Shown: piece by piece, positions 7,761-17,215 of the stretch
Layout: every line of letters starts with the position of its first letter
Numbering within the stretch: position 1 is the first letter of the stretch
NCBI GenBank assembly: GCA_010202265.1
Contig: CP047918.1
Location: 806,001 to 870,000, forward strand
From: Candidatus Saccharibacteria bacterium oral taxon 955
GTDB lineage: Bacteria > Patescibacteriota > Saccharimonadia > Saccharimonadales > Saccharimonadaceae
Length of the DNA: 64,000 nucleotides
Reading direction: 5' to 3'
The notes under the pieces: generated by a model
Database searches by the model: none
The model's input: only the letters and a program-made list of their open reading frames with translations
Told to the model about the DNA's origin: nothing
Program-made: the position numbers and the translations under genes

Positions 7761-8912
7761 CTATCTTATCTGAAGTAATATCTCCTTCAATATACGCCCC
7801 CGCACCAGTTGTGAGAGGAGGATGTCACGAAGAGTAGCAAGGGTTTGAATTTGTTTGTTATTATTTTTAATCTGACCAACGATTGGCTTAAGGACACCCG
7901 TCAATTCATCTATATTCGGTGGTATCAAAACTTTCGACTCTTTTAGGTGCCTGCGTTGAATATGCCCCATTGTGGTGGCTTTTGATTTTGCGATGCGCAC
8001 AAACTCGTCCAAATGATGTTTTGCCCAATAGTAATATAGCCATTCAGGATATTTATCTGAGGTGACTTTAAACAGGTGTTGATTAAGTGCACCATCTCCA
8101 CCACTCCAAAACCTAACCATCAACGTACCAGACCACGAGAACAACAAATCACCATCGCGTATGATATACTATTCCGGAATATTAGCACTGGCGATATCAG
8201 TAGAGTCCGTTATTCCACTGGACATCTCTCGAATTTTTATTACAGGAAGAGTTGGTTGTCCATTGATTTTTGGATATTTTTGCATAGCTAAACCATTCAA
8301 GAAATTAGCTATTTCATCAAGTGGTTTTTTATCCCAGCTCCTCGCCTCAGGATTATCAACAAAATAATAGCGAAAGAGAGTTTGACCGAGCTGCTCTAGA
8401 GTTTCATTCATACGGCGATTGAGCTCGATTTTTTCATCAAGGCTGCTGAGAATATCGGCAATTTTCTTTTGAACCTCAAGCGGCGGTAGCTTCACAGGAT
8501 AATTCATTATCTGAGATTTATCACCGCGTGGCATTTTTGATCCGCTCGCAGATGCCGTTGAAAACGCAAAAAATCTGTCATCAGCCAAAATATAGTACAA
8601 ATACTTTTCACAAACATTATCGTTTAGTTTTCGAAAAACCAGCACATCATTTGAAGCACCACCAGATCTATCAGCCAACCAAATCTTTCTGAAATAAGGA
8701 CGAATATTTGATACCAGCACATCCCCAGCTTGGAATGCAGTTACTTTTCCAGAGGGCAATTTGTTAGCAACTGATAATCCTCCCTTGTTTTGCAATAAGT
8801 TTTCAGTAGATACGTAATTGGCTAGTTGTACTTGCTCTACTGGTATTTTGCTATTTACATAACTGCATATATCACTCAGTGAAACTATCCGCATCATTTC
8901 ATTCGTTATCAT
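7761..8912 (-). pseudogene. hsdS: Type I restriction specificity subunit, interrupted by one in-frame TAG
   Basis: The 1152-bp frame is open from ATG 8912 to the stop at 7761 except for one TAG at 8171-8169. Upstream of it lie the first target-recognition domain, the central conserved helix (LEVQKKIADILSSLDEKIEL) and the start of the second domain (to NIPE). Downstream the same frame resumes with YIIRDGDLLFSWSGTL, the normal HsdS continuation, then the second domain and C-terminal repeat (to about codon 383). A single base change would restore it. The upstream 247-aa product could still act as a half-subunit; half-HsdS proteins of some type I systems function as dimers. It overlaps the KAP gene by 14 bp. 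Nonsense mutation, suppression and sequencing error cannot be separated here. Confidence 0.85.
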
Positions 8913-10962
8913 AACTTGGCCTCCAACCGTCTAAATATTTTTCAGCAAGAGTAATAAGAGGCGTATCTCCGTCTTTCTTCTTCAGCTTAGTCACGATAGT
9001 CCTTAGCACTTTTTCAGACCCAATAATCTTTACAAGTGCATTCCACTGTAACTCTGGTGTAATTTTTACTACCCTACTTCCTGAAGGCTGAGATCTGGTT
9101 TCGGCGTATGCATTTTGGAGTAATTTGCGCCCCTCTGATAATTTAGATATTTTAAAGGGTATATATTCATCACCTTTTTCACTTGCTACAATATAGTATA
9201 ATCTAAGTAGTTGCCATTCTTTTTCGAATCTTATCGGTCGTTGAGAATATACCTTCTTAATTAGATCACTATGTAAACTTTCTGCTAAATCCTTGCTTAC
9301 GAGCTTATGTCCGAGACCTTCCTTGTGGCCAATTAATTCAATAAAATCAAGCTGAGTCGAATACGACTCAAGTTGCGGAAGAATATTTTTCGCTACAGAT
9401 TCTCGCTCGTCGCCATCTTTTATACTCCTTAGCATTCGAAGTACTACGCGCCCAGCTATGATATCTAGCCGAGTGATATCAAACATGCTACGATGCTTTT
9501 TCTCGGGTATACGATAAATATTATTCATCAATACGATACTTGCTGGCGTAACTTGTTCTTTTTTATATTCTCCTTCATAAGCCTCAAGCGACTGGATAAA
9601 ACCCTCTAAATCACTTGGACTAATATCCTCTACAAATTTACTAAATTTAGTTAAGTCATCCATTATGTCATATGCAGTATTTGCCATTTTAACTATTCTT
9701 AGACCTTCGGTCGGCAAATGTTCTAAATAAGTATTTAAATTATCTTCGTGGGCAACTCGCCCCCCACGACGCCATTCATTGACATAACTATAGTCATAAC
9801 GCGTACTATCAACATACTTTCTTGCTACAGGAAAAATTCTCCTTATGACACATTTTATATATTCTTCATCATCACCAGCTATTAGATTATCTATCATCCT
9901 CTGATTCTTATCATCGTCATCCAACACCGAACCTGATCTTTCTGCCAACACATTCACAGATTGCTTGATTTTAAAGTATAAACTTGGCTGAAATATTCTA
10001 ATTGCCTCAAGCGCCAACACGTCTACGATATCAACATCTGATTTCAGCATGTTAATGGTAATATTTGCTGAAAGAGCATATCTTTTTACATCTCGTATTG
10101 TTGTTATGTTTGGCTCAATTATTTCAAAGTATACGTCAGCCCACCGATCCTGATCGAAAGCGGACTCAGGAATATCATTCATTATCTTATTAAGTTCTTT
10201 AAAGGTTTGATCTCTCGACACACTCTTTGGCATCTCTGGTAAATCGTACATTACCTGTAAAATTTTCTCGATATATGCCCTACCTGGAACGCCGCTTTCA
10301 TCCAGTGCGCACTCGACCCTTTGTCTATCGAAAGCTAACAGGTAAATAATGTTTGGAAAGTTTGCTGTTAAACGAACCAGCTTAAAAACTTCCCCAATCT
10401 CTGTAGTAGATAACCGATCAATATCATCGACTATAACTACTATAGGACTGTTTAATTTTTTGAGGGCTTTTGTAACTTCAGCTCTACGCTTTTCAACCCC
10501 ATCATAGCGTAATTTTGTAAATTTTCCGGTAATCTTCAGCAGTCGTTCCCACCATCCCATGCCTGGGAGTATAGCTATTGGGCTTAATAGACCACTATAT
10601 TTTTCAACAATACCTGCAATTTTTTCAAAATTTTTACCCTTCAGTCGTAATTGTGAAGATAATTCCTTAAAAAAGTATTCAGCAAGCTGGTTTGTGTTAG
10701 AAAAAAACCAAGGGTTAAAATCTATCACATCAATTAAGCGTTCTTTAAGACAAACCCGTGATAGATTTATGAACGAGCTTTTCCCAGAGCCCCAAGGCCC
10801 CATTAGTCCTACAACTAGCCCTCTGCTCGTATCGTAGTTTAGAATTGAATCAATAAAACTATCTGCCATAGAAAGCCGACCTACAGTATCTTCTTCGACT
10901 GAGGTTATCGGGTTGTCAGAAGACAGAAGCAATTGTTTATCGTTTTTATTTGTACCAGTCAT
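8899..10962 (-). CDS. KAP-family P-loop NTPase
   Basis: About 687 aa. Walker A is GPWGSGKS (about 55-62), followed by the KAP hallmark DFNPWFF (about 81-87). Walker B is VVIVDDIDRL (about 175-184). A short hydrophobic stretch between the two Walker motifs (LLSPIAILPGMGWW) matches the place where KAP proteins carry membrane segments. The KAP family includes the phage-exclusion protein PifA, so a defence role within this hsd operon is reasonable. The start at 10962 (TGATG overlap with the rhuM stop) is preferred over the TTG at 10965. It overlaps hsdS downstream, so all four genes form one translationally coupled operon. Confidence 0.85.
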   Translation of the reverse strand: MTGTNKNDKQLLLSSDNPITSVEEDTVGRLSMADSFIDSILNYDTSRGLVVGLMGPWGSGKSSFINLSRVCLKERLIDVIDFNPWFFSNTNQLAEYFFKELSSQLRLKGKNFEKIAGIVEKYSGLLSPIAILPGMGWWERLLKITGKFTKLRYDGVEKRRAEVTKALKKLNSPIVVIVDDIDRLSTTEIGEVFKLVRLTANFPNIIYLLAFDRQRVECALDESGVPGRAYIEKILQVMYDLPEMPKSVSRDQTFKELNKIMNDIPESAFDQDRWADVYFEIIEPNITTIRDVKRYALSANITINMLKSDVDIVDVLALEAIRIFQPSLYFKIKQSVNVLAERSGSVLDDDDKNQRMIDNLIAGDDEEYIKCVIRRIFPVARKYVDSTRYDYSYVNEWRRGGRVAHEDNLNTYLEHLPTEGLRIVKMANTAYDIMDDLTKFSKFVEDISPSDLEGFIQSLEAYEGEYKKEQVTPASIVLMNNIYRIPEKKHRSMFDITRLDIIAGRVVLRMLRSIKDGDERESVAKNILPQLESYSTQLDFIELIGHKEGLGHKLVSKDLAESLHSDLIKKVYSQRPIRFEKEWQLLRLYYIVASEKGDEYIPFKISKLSEGRKLLQNAYAETRSQPSGSRVVKITPELQWNALVKIIGSEKVLRTIVTKLKKKDGDTPLITLAEKYLDGWRPSYDNE

Positions 10963-11999
10963 CAATTAGTCCTCTTGGCACTACTACTCTCAATATTCTT
11001 CTGTACAGCCTTCAACTCCTCAAGATATTGCTGCTCTATACTATTCAGCTCTTGATTACGCATACGCTCTTTGTATGATTCATACTCTTTGGCGACCTTA
11101 GTGAGCATTGCTTTGTGTGATATTTTGCCCGGGTTATCAAGGACGCCCTTGCCGTAGGTAGCCGCAAATTTGTCAACTTCACGCACCCAATCAGCCATGC
11201 GCATTGGTTCATGATTGATAGCCTTGAGCTCAGCGAGATCAAAAAAGGCACTCACGAGGCGGTTGAGTATGCCAAGTTCATCAGCCATTAAATAGTTTTT
11301 AGCAATTTGCGCTTCACTTTTGGTAGGTTGCTGACCGCGAAACGTCGTGAGCCCTAAGAATGGCTTGTCAGAATCAACCCTGGAATAAATAACCTCAGCG
11401 GCAGTCAACATATTAACAGCGTAGTGCAGCTTATTCTGAACTATCTGGAAAAACTCTATTTGCTCTTTGGAGCTCGGATTGTAATCTTGACTGGTGGCGA
11501 ATAAATCTAACACTTGCCGATACAATATTTTTTCACTACTGCGAATATCTCGAATGCGCTCAAGTAGCTCTTTCCAGTAGTTTCCGCCGCTATTTTCCTT
11601 AAGGCGCTCATCGTCCATGACAAAGCCCTTAGTAATATATTCACGCAGTCTTTCGGTAGCCCAGATACGAAAATTCGTTGCTATATTTGATTTCACGCGG
11701 TAACCAAGCGCAAGTACCATGTCTAGACTATAATGCTCTATAGTTCTCGAGACCTCACGATCACCTTCAATTTGAACTATAAAGAATTTCTTTATAGTTG
11801 CCGAAGGGTCGAGCTCTTTCTCTTCGTAGATATTCTTAATATGTTGACCTATATTTTGCCTTGTAGTCTGAAATACCTGGGCCAACTGCACTTGAGTGAG
11901 CCACATATTTTCATCCTGCAATCTAGCTTGAATCTGCGGCTTACCATCATCGCCAACATACACCACCATCTCGCCATTCGGGTTGTCGCCACTCATCAT
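10962..11999 (-). CDS. rhuM: RhuM-family protein (type I R-M associated)
   Basis: 345 aa, typical family length. The N terminus ([17 protein letters not shown], then [19 protein letters not shown]) matches the RhuM/DUF pattern of a Bro-N-like DNA-binding region, followed by [13 protein letters not shown] and a helical C terminus. RhuM was first named as a putative virulence protein of Salmonella and is repeatedly found inside type I restriction loci; its biochemical role is unknown. The start overlaps the hsdM stop (ATGATGA), and its stop overlaps the KAP start. Confidence 0.85.
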   Translation of the reverse strand: MMSGDNPNGEMVVYVGDDGKPQIQARLQDENMWLTQVQLAQVFQTTRQNIGQHIKNIYEEKELDPSATIKKFFIVQIEGDREVSRTIEHYSLDMVLALGYRVKSNIATNFRIWATERLREYITKGFVMDDERLKENSGGNYWKELLERIRDIRSSEKILYRQVLDLFATSQDYNPSSKEQIEFFQIVQNKLHYAVNMLTAAEVIYSRVDSDKPFLGLTTFRGQQPTKSEAQIAKNYLMADELGILNRLVSAFFDLAELKAINHEPMRMADWVREVDKFAATYGKGVLDNPGKISHKAMLTKVAKEYESYKERMRNQELNSIEQQYLEELKAVQKNIESSSAKRTN

Positions 12000-13483
12000 T
12001 TGATTTCTTTCTCTATCTTGGTAAGGTTTTCTTTTATCTTCACTTCTAGCTCGCGACTTTTCGCAAATTGCTCTTCCAGCTCAGCCGTCAGTCTGGCAAA
12101 TTTCTCGGCGAACGGCTCATCGTCTTCCTCGGCCTCTTCGACACCAACGTAACGACCGGGTGTCAGTACGTAATCATGCTGCTTGATTTCTTCTAGATCA
12201 GCGACTTTACAGAAACCTGGCTGATCAGTGTAATCCGCACTAGCAGTTTTATAATCATGATATGTCTTCACCACCCGAGCAATGTCTTCTTCGGTCAGCT
12301 CGCGGTTGCGGCGGGTGACCATTTTGCCCAAATTTCGCCCATCGATGAACAGCACTTTGCCGTGACGATTGGTACGATCACGCGACACAAACCACAAGCA
12401 GCACGGTATGGCTACGTTGAAAAACAGTTGGCTCGGCAGCGTGACGATAGCGTCAACCATATCATTGAGTACTAGCTGCTTGCGGATATCACCTTCACCG
12501 CCAGTTTGGCTGCTCATACTGCCGTTTGCCAGCACAAAGCCCGCCGTACCGCACGGGCTCAAATGGTGAATCATATGTTGAATCCAAGCAAAGTTGGCGT
12601 TACCCTTTGGCGGCAGACCATACTTCCAGCGCGGGTCAGCCTGCAAATGTTCTTGACCCCAGTCGCTAATATTAAACGGCGGATTAGCCAAGATATAATC
12701 AGCTTTTAAGTCGGGAAGCTGATCGTCCATCAGAGTGTCGCCGCGTTTGATATTCGCGTCAATTCCCCGAATTGCCATGTTCATTTTAGCGAGTCGCCAA
12801 GTGGTTTCGTTCAATTCCTGACCATACACCGCGATATCGCTAACGCGGCCTGCATGCTCCTCGACAAATTTCTCGCTCCAGACGAACATACCGCCACTAC
12901 CGCAACATGGGTCATACACACGCCCGCTGTACGGCTCAAGCATTTCTACCAGCAACTTCACGATGGAACGCGGCGTGTAGAATTCACCGCCGTGCTTACC
13001 CTCACTGTCAGCAAACATACCCATAAAATATTCGTAGACTTGACCAAGTAAATCTTTGGAACTGGCAGTATCAAATTTAATATTTGTAAATAAATCGATG
13101 AGCTCGCCCAAGCGGCGTTTATCCAGAGCTTCGCGAGCATAATTTTTCGGCAAAACACCCTTCAAACTTTGATTGTCGCGTTCAATTGCCTCCATGGCAC
13201 TGTCAACTAGCACGCCAATTTCTGGCTGCTTGGCACTCGCCACGAGGTACTCCCAGCGAGCCTCTTTGGGAATCCAAAAAACATTCTCCGCCAGATACCA
13301 ATCCCGGTCTTCTGGATCATAATTGTCATCAACCGCCGCCTGGTACTGCGCCGAAAATGCATCTGAAACATATTTCAGAAAAATTAGCCCAAGCACCACA
13401 TATTTATAATCCGACGAGTTGATATTACCCCGTAATTTATCTGCCGCAGCCCACAACTGCTTTTCAAGTTCCCTCGTATTCAT
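11996..13483 (-). CDS. hsdM: Type I restriction-modification N6-adenine methyltransferase (M subunit)
   Basis: 495 aa. An N-terminal HsdM_N helical domain is followed by SAM motif I DPCCGSGG (191-198) and catalytic motif IV NPPF (267-270), the N6-adenine signature. A coiled tail (about 455-495) should contact HsdS. It is the first gene of the hsdM-rhuM-KAP-hsdS operon. An extended -10 TGATATAAT (TATAAT 13490-13495) sits six bases before the ATG, so the operon mRNA is probably leaderless. Intact; methylation would still need a working specificity subunit. Confidence 0.95.
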   Translation of the reverse strand: MNTRELEKQLWAAADKLRGNINSSDYKYVVLGLIFLKYVSDAFSAQYQAAVDDNYDPEDRDWYLAENVFWIPKEARWEYLVASAKQPEIGVLVDSAMEAIERDNQSLKGVLPKNYAREALDKRRLGELIDLFTNIKFDTASSKDLLGQVYEYFMGMFADSEGKHGGEFYTPRSIVKLLVEMLEPYSGRVYDPCCGSGGMFVWSEKFVEEHAGRVSDIAVYGQELNETTWRLAKMNMAIRGIDANIKRGDTLMDDQLPDLKADYILANPPFNISDWGQEHLQADPRWKYGLPPKGNANFAWIQHMIHHLSPCGTAGFVLANGSMSSQTGGEGDIRKQLVLNDMVDAIVTLPSQLFFNVAIPCCLWFVSRDRTNRHGKVLFIDGRNLGKMVTRRNRELTEEDIARVVKTYHDYKTASADYTDQPGFCKVADLEEIKQHDYVLTPGRYVGVEEAEEDDEPFAEKFARLTAELEEQFAKSRELEVKIKENLTKIEKEIK

Positions 13484-13512
13484 AGATAGATTATATCAGA
13501 TTTGGGGGTCAT

Positions 13513-14166
13513 CTACTCTGGGTGCAGCAGACTTTTGTAGTCAGTTTTCGTAACAATAATATGATCATTAAGCGTAATGCCAAGCAGTTTTCCCGCTTCC
13601 ATTAGCCTGCTGGTAACATCTTTATCAGCCTGACTGGCCTCCAAACTCCCACTCGGATGATTATGCGCCACGACAATGTTGGCAGCACGGTCGGCGATGG
13701 CGTCGGCGAAGACCTCGCGCGGGTGCACCAGGCTGGCGGTCAGCGTGCCGATAGTCACCACCCGCTTGGCGATCAAACGATTCGCACCATCCAGCGTCAG
13801 GCAGACAAAGTATTCCTGCTTTTTGTCGCGAATGTCGGCCAGTAGCTCAACGGCTTTTTCTGGGCTATCAATGATCGGCTGGTCGCTATCCAGCAAATAC
13901 CGCCGCGCCAGTTCCAAGCTCGCCAAAATCACTGGGATTTTTGCTTCACCCAAACCAACCACGCCACGCAGATCATCATACAAAACATCACCGCCTTTTT
14001 GACGCACAATTTTCAGCACTTCGAGCGCAATCTTACCAACATCGGCCCGAGCATTGCCGCTGCCAATAACCGCCATCAACAGCTCCAAGTCGCTCAGCCG
14101 CGCCGCGCCATAACGCGCTAGTTTCTCGCGGGGACGGTCGTTGGGATGACGATCAGACAACCTCAT
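13513..14166 (-). CDS. radC: RadC-family JAB/MPN domain protein
   Basis: 217 aa from ATG 14166. A helix-hairpin-helix-like N-terminal region (LSDLELLMAVIGSGN, VVGLGEAK) is followed by the JAB domain with the metal motif HNHPSG and downstream D (DKDVT), as in RadC/UPF0758. Despite the name, RadC is not a proven repair protein; relatives are common near mobile and defence loci. A possible upstream start (14190) would place the promoter inside the gene: TGGTATACT (TATACT 14173-14178) ends six bases before 14166, so 14166 with a leaderless transcript is preferred. Confidence 0.85.
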   Translation of the reverse strand: MRLSDRHPNDRPREKLARYGAARLSDLELLMAVIGSGNARADVGKIALEVLKIVRQKGGDVLYDDLRGVVGLGEAKIPVILASLELARRYLLDSDQPIIDSPEKAVELLADIRDKKQEYFVCLTLDGANRLIAKRVVTIGTLTASLVHPREVFADAIADRAANIVVAHNHPSGSLEASQADKDVTSRLMEAGKLLGITLNDHIIVTKTDYKSLLHPE

Positions 14167-14190
14167 GATCAAAGTATACCAAAAGGACAA

Positions 14191-14315
14191 TACCTAGAAT
14201 CAAAAAATAAAGATAGGATTATACACAAGATTTAGAATAATAAGGGCCCTACGACACCACATTTAGGCGATCCAAAACTAATCAGCTATTTGTTACAGAA
14301 TATTTATTACCAGTT
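14191..14315. other. Intergenic region without recognised features
   Basis: 125 bases between radC and the histidine kinase 3' end. AT-rich, with a GGGCCC core but no gene, convincing hairpin or repeat that I can support. Confidence 0.4.
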
Positions 14316-15329
14316 CTAAGATGAGCGACTTTCAGTAAATGGGACAATCAACACAAACTCCGCACCAGCCGACAAGCGGCTTTTGACGTGAATCGTGTAG
14401 CCGCAGCGATCCGCTAACGACTTAGCAATCGCCAACCCCAAACCGTGACCCGACACGCCAGTCCGCGTCCGCGCCGTGTCTGCCTGGTAAAATCGCTCAA
14501 AAATATGCTTTTGATCAGCCGGCGCGATACCTGGACCGTTATCTTTAACGATGAATTCAAGTGTATTTTTGCGAGACCTCACGCAGAGGTTAATTTTACC
14601 AACCTTTGATGGTACATACTTTACGGCATTGTCTACTAAGATCGCTAGAATTTGGCGAACCGTATCTGTCTGAAGCGCAATCTCCTGACTGGATCGCTGT
14701 TCATCATATATTAATTTCACTTTTTTTGCCTGTGCAACAGGCGTAAACCGAGCAACCACCTCCTCAACAAGTACGGAGGGATTGGAAAACTCTAGGTCTT
14801 GCGTGACACTCTCCGACTTCGCCAAATCAAGCAGTGAATTACTGAGCTCAGTCAACTTCTTTATTTCTGCAACGTTTTGACCCAAAACCTGACGTGCTTT
14901 TTTGTCAGTTAGGGTTGGCTTTCTAAGTGCTACTTCGTTGTTGAGCAGTAGAGCTGATAGTGGAGTTCTCAATTCATGACTAGCATCAGACACAAATTGT
15001 GCTTGCTGCTCGATTGACCGCTCGATCGGCACTAGAGTTTTCCGTGCCAATAGCAGACTCAACCAATAGCCGATCAGTAATAACGCAAGATTTAGTGTTA
15101 CGAGTGACACAATGACCGACCAGCGTGTTTCACTATTGCGTCGCTCTAAACGATGGGTAAACTGATCCTCAAAAAGTATCAACGACTGCTGATTATTTTC
15201 ACCTGGCGGCAACGGACGATCTAATTGTACGGAAGTGATAGCATAAATAATCACACTAAACACCAGCGACAACGTCATGATCACCGTCAAATAACTCAAC
15301 GCCAACCGTCTGACGCGCTGCTGTTTCAT
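14316..15329 (-). CDS. Sensor histidine kinase
   Basis: 337 aa. Two membrane helices (about 9-31 and 71-95) flank a short external loop of about 40 residues. The HisKA dimerisation motif SDASHELRTPLSALL contains the phosphoacceptor His118. The ATPase domain shows the N box (VDNAVKYVPS), G1 (KDNGPGIA) and G2 (GHGLGLAI). No clear HAMP domain is seen; a short segment joins the second helix to HisKA. The small sensor loop suggests detection within or near the membrane. It overlaps the response regulator by four bases, forming a standard pair. Confidence 0.9.
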   Translation of the reverse strand: MKQQRVRRLALSYLTVIMTLSLVFSVIIYAITSVQLDRPLPPGENNQQSLILFEDQFTHRLERRNSETRWSVIVSLVTLNLALLLIGYWLSLLLARKTLVPIERSIEQQAQFVSDASHELRTPLSALLLNNEVALRKPTLTDKKARQVLGQNVAEIKKLTELSNSLLDLAKSESVTQDLEFSNPSVLVEEVVARFTPVAQAKKVKLIYDEQRSSQEIALQTDTVRQILAILVDNAVKYVPSKVGKINLCVRSRKNTLEFIVKDNGPGIAPADQKHIFERFYQADTARTRTGVSGHGLGLAIAKSLADRCGYTIHVKSRLSAGAEFVLIVPFTESRSS

Positions 15330-16000
15330 GATTTATCCTCCAGCTTGTAGCCAAAGCCTGGGACGGTGTGGATCAATTTTGAGCCGAATGGTTTATCGAT
15401 TTTTCGGCGCAAAAACATAACGAATAATTCAACATTGTTAGGCAAGACATCTGCATCAAAATCCCACACGTGCGAGATAATCTGCTCTTTGGACAGGACC
15501 TTGCCGGCGTTACGCATCAGATATTCCAAGACAGCATATTCTTTGGCGGTTAGGCTAATTTCCTCTGAGGCACGCATCACCTTTTTCAAACTCGGATCAA
15601 GCATCAAATCACCAACCCGCAAAATTTCTTCCAACTTCTCGTTTGGACGGCGCAGCAACGCACGAAGACGCGCCAATAACACCTCAAAACTAAACGGCTT
15701 CGCCAAATAATCATCAGCGCCCACGTCCAAGCCTTCGACAATATCCCGCTCGGCATCGCGTGCTGTCAACATTAAAATCGGCGTCTGATTACCGTCTTTA
15801 CGCAGTACCCGGCACACTTCATAGCCATTCATTTCCGGCAGCATCACATCAAGAATAATTACATCATAGTCGTCCGCCGTCGCCGTTCGATACCCCTCGT
15901 CGCCATCATGTGCCACATCAACCGCATAGGCTTCATCTTCCAAGCCTTCCTTCAGCGACTGGGCAATCGCCACGTCATCTTCTACTAGTAAAATTCTCAT
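15326..16000 (-). CDS. OmpR/PhoB-family response regulator
   Basis: 224 aa. The receiver domain has acidic pocket EDD (7-9), phosphoacceptor D51 (VIILDVMLPEMNG) and KPF motif (DYLAKPFSF). The C-terminal winged helix is about residues 125-224. It is 77 bases downstream of the S66 peptidase, on the same strand, and overlaps the partner kinase. A GATAAT box lies six bases before the ATG, but AGAGG is also present, so the start mode is unclear. Read-through from the attenuated peptidase gene is possible. Confidence 0.9.
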   Translation of the reverse strand: MRILLVEDDVAIAQSLKEGLEDEAYAVDVAHDGDEGYRTATADDYDVIILDVMLPEMNGYEVCRVLRKDGNQTPILMLTARDAERDIVEGLDVGADDYLAKPFSFEVLLARLRALLRRPNEKLEEILRVGDLMLDPSLKKVMRASEEISLTAKEYAVLEYLMRNAGKVLSKEQIISHVWDFDADVLPNNVELFVMFLRRKIDKPFGSKLIHTVPGFGYKLEDKS

Positions 16001-16077
16001 TAGCTAATTATCCTCTTTTTTCAACTTTAGCACAGGCATCTGAAAAATTGCTTAAAAGCACCCTGATCAAAAGCCGC

Positions 16078-17070
16078 TTAGTCGTCACAACGAATGATAA
16101 TTTTAGAGTTATCTCCCGCTACAACCCGGCACTTGCCGCCGACAGGATACGTAAACTTCGGGTCAGTGTGACCAAAATCCAGATTGACCACCACTGGAAT
16201 CGTGGGATCGATATTTTTCGAAAGGATGATATCGCTAACCATATCGTCAGTCGCCCGAGATTCGCCCTGAAAACGCCCCACTAGAATTGCTTTCACCCGA
16301 CAAAAAAATGGCTGCTGCATCAATGCCTGCACGTGACGCTCAAACGTTTCGGGAATTGAATCATAGCTATCGTCTTCAATACACAAAATAATATCGCCTT
16401 CAATTTTCGGAAAATATTCCGTACCATTCAACAAGTTTAGACTACACAAATTGCCGCCAATCATTACGCCTTCAGCCGACCCGCTCTGCACGACTCGCGG
16501 TCCATTATTTTCCAAAGCTTGACGCGGCGAAACTTCGTCATAATTCCACGGAAAATCATAAAATGTTTCCGATTGCTGAACGACAAACTCTGCCGGCTGA
16601 TCTGCAAACAAACACCGCCGAAAATATTCCAACGAATAATTAGCTTCTGACGGCAAACCAAAACAATAGAAATTCGGCATCGCATAAGTCACCAACCCAG
16701 TTTTTGCCAAAATCGCGTGATTAAGAACGGTAATATCAGAAAAGCCACCAAAGATCTTCGGATTATCTTTAATAATTTGCCAGTCAATTCTACCAAGCAA
16801 CTGGTTGGAATTAAATCTGCCAATCGCCGCCAAAACACACTTCACGTTTTCGTCCATAAATGCTTCGTGCAAATCCTCAACCTTCTCGTCGTCCGTCGGA
16901 CAACCTCGCTGACTCCGAGAAAAAGCATTTTTACTAAACGAAACTTTTAGTCCAAGTGATTCTAACGCCGCTTTCGCCCGATCTAAAACTCTTTCGTCAA
17001 TATCACTCGCCGAACGCGCCGGCGCAACTATTCTCACTTCATCACCTGGCTTTAATTTATCTGGTATCAT
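16078..17070 (-). CDS. S66-family peptidase (LD-carboxypeptidase / MccF-like)
   Basis: 330 aa. The S66 Ser-Glu-His triad is visible: Ser111 in GGFSDIT, Glu232 in CIEDDS and His301 in DFGHTD, plus the family core GVMIGGNLCSLNLLNGT. S66 enzymes either trim tetrapeptides in peptidoglycan recycling (LdcA) or, as MccF, hydrolyse processed microcin C-type aminoacyl nucleotides to give immunity. Triad positions and the IGGNL segment fit the MccF-like branch slightly better (inference). No signal peptide, so cytoplasmic. The ATG has an AGGAAAGG ribosome-binding site. Upstream lies a leader peptide rich in His and a terminator/antiterminator pair, so transcription is probably controlled by histidyl-tRNA charging. 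Confidence 0.85.
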   Translation of the reverse strand: MIPDKLKPGDEVRIVAPARSASDIDERVLDRAKAALESLGLKVSFSKNAFSRSQRGCPTDDEKVEDLHEAFMDENVKCVLAAIGRFNSNQLLGRIDWQIIKDNPKIFGGFSDITVLNHAILAKTGLVTYAMPNFYCFGLPSEANYSLEYFRRCLFADQPAEFVVQQSETFYDFPWNYDEVSPRQALENNGPRVVQSGSAEGVMIGGNLCSLNLLNGTEYFPKIEGDIILCIEDDSYDSIPETFERHVQALMQQPFFCRVKAILVGRFQGESRATDDMVSDIILSKNIDPTIPVVVNLDFGHTDPKFTYPVGGKCRVVAGDNSKIIIRCDD

Positions 17071-17098
17071 ACATTTCCTTTCCTAAAATTAATCAATC

Positions 17099-17118
17099 AA
17101 AAAACCTCCCGCAGGAGG
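17099..17118 (-). terminator. Attenuator terminator hairpin before the S66 gene
   Basis: Minus strand: CCTCC-TGCG-GGAGG followed by six T (17104-17099). It stands between the leader peptide and the S66 ribosome-binding site, so it would stop transcription before the gene. Confidence 0.8.
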
Positions 17119-17146
17119 CATAAAACAGCAACAAAACACCTCCTGC

Positions 17147-17191
17147 TTACACGTGGAGATGATGGTGATGTTGTGAAAATAATTTCGTCAT
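17147..17191 (-). CDS. His-rich leader peptide
   Basis: A 14-codon frame, MTKLFSQHHHHLHV then TAA: five His codons in seven positions near the end. It recalls the E. coli hisL leader, which also starts MT and runs into consecutive His codons. Leaderless start: TATAAT ends seven bases upstream. The TAA (17149-17147) is directly followed by the antiterminator strand. Confidence 0.75.
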   Translation of the reverse strand: MTKLFSQHHHHLHV

Positions 17192-17215
17192 ATAAGATAT
17201 TATACCAAAGTTAAT

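Larger units (their letters stand above)
17099..17204 (-). promoter_or_regulatory. Histidine-responsive transcription attenuator (leader)
   Basis: Promoter extended -10 TGGTATAAT (TATAAT 17204-17199) ends seven bases before the leader-peptide ATG. Region 1, in the His codons, can pair with region 2 (ATCTCC with GGAGGT). Region 2, GCAGGAGG (17146-17139), pairs perfectly over 8 bp with region 3, CCTCCTGC (17118-17111), as an antiterminator. Region 3 otherwise folds with region 4 into the terminator. The leader stop codon abuts region 2, as in classical amino-acid attenuators. Stalling at His codons would free region 2, form the antiterminator and switch on the S66 gene. Confidence 0.75.

Noticed and set aside
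8169..8171. Amber codon in hsdS read as an amino acid (pyrrolysine or reassigned TAG)
   Set aside because: TAG ends several normal genes in the window (for example at 41523, 43681, 47484 and 48789), and no pyl-type genes are present here.
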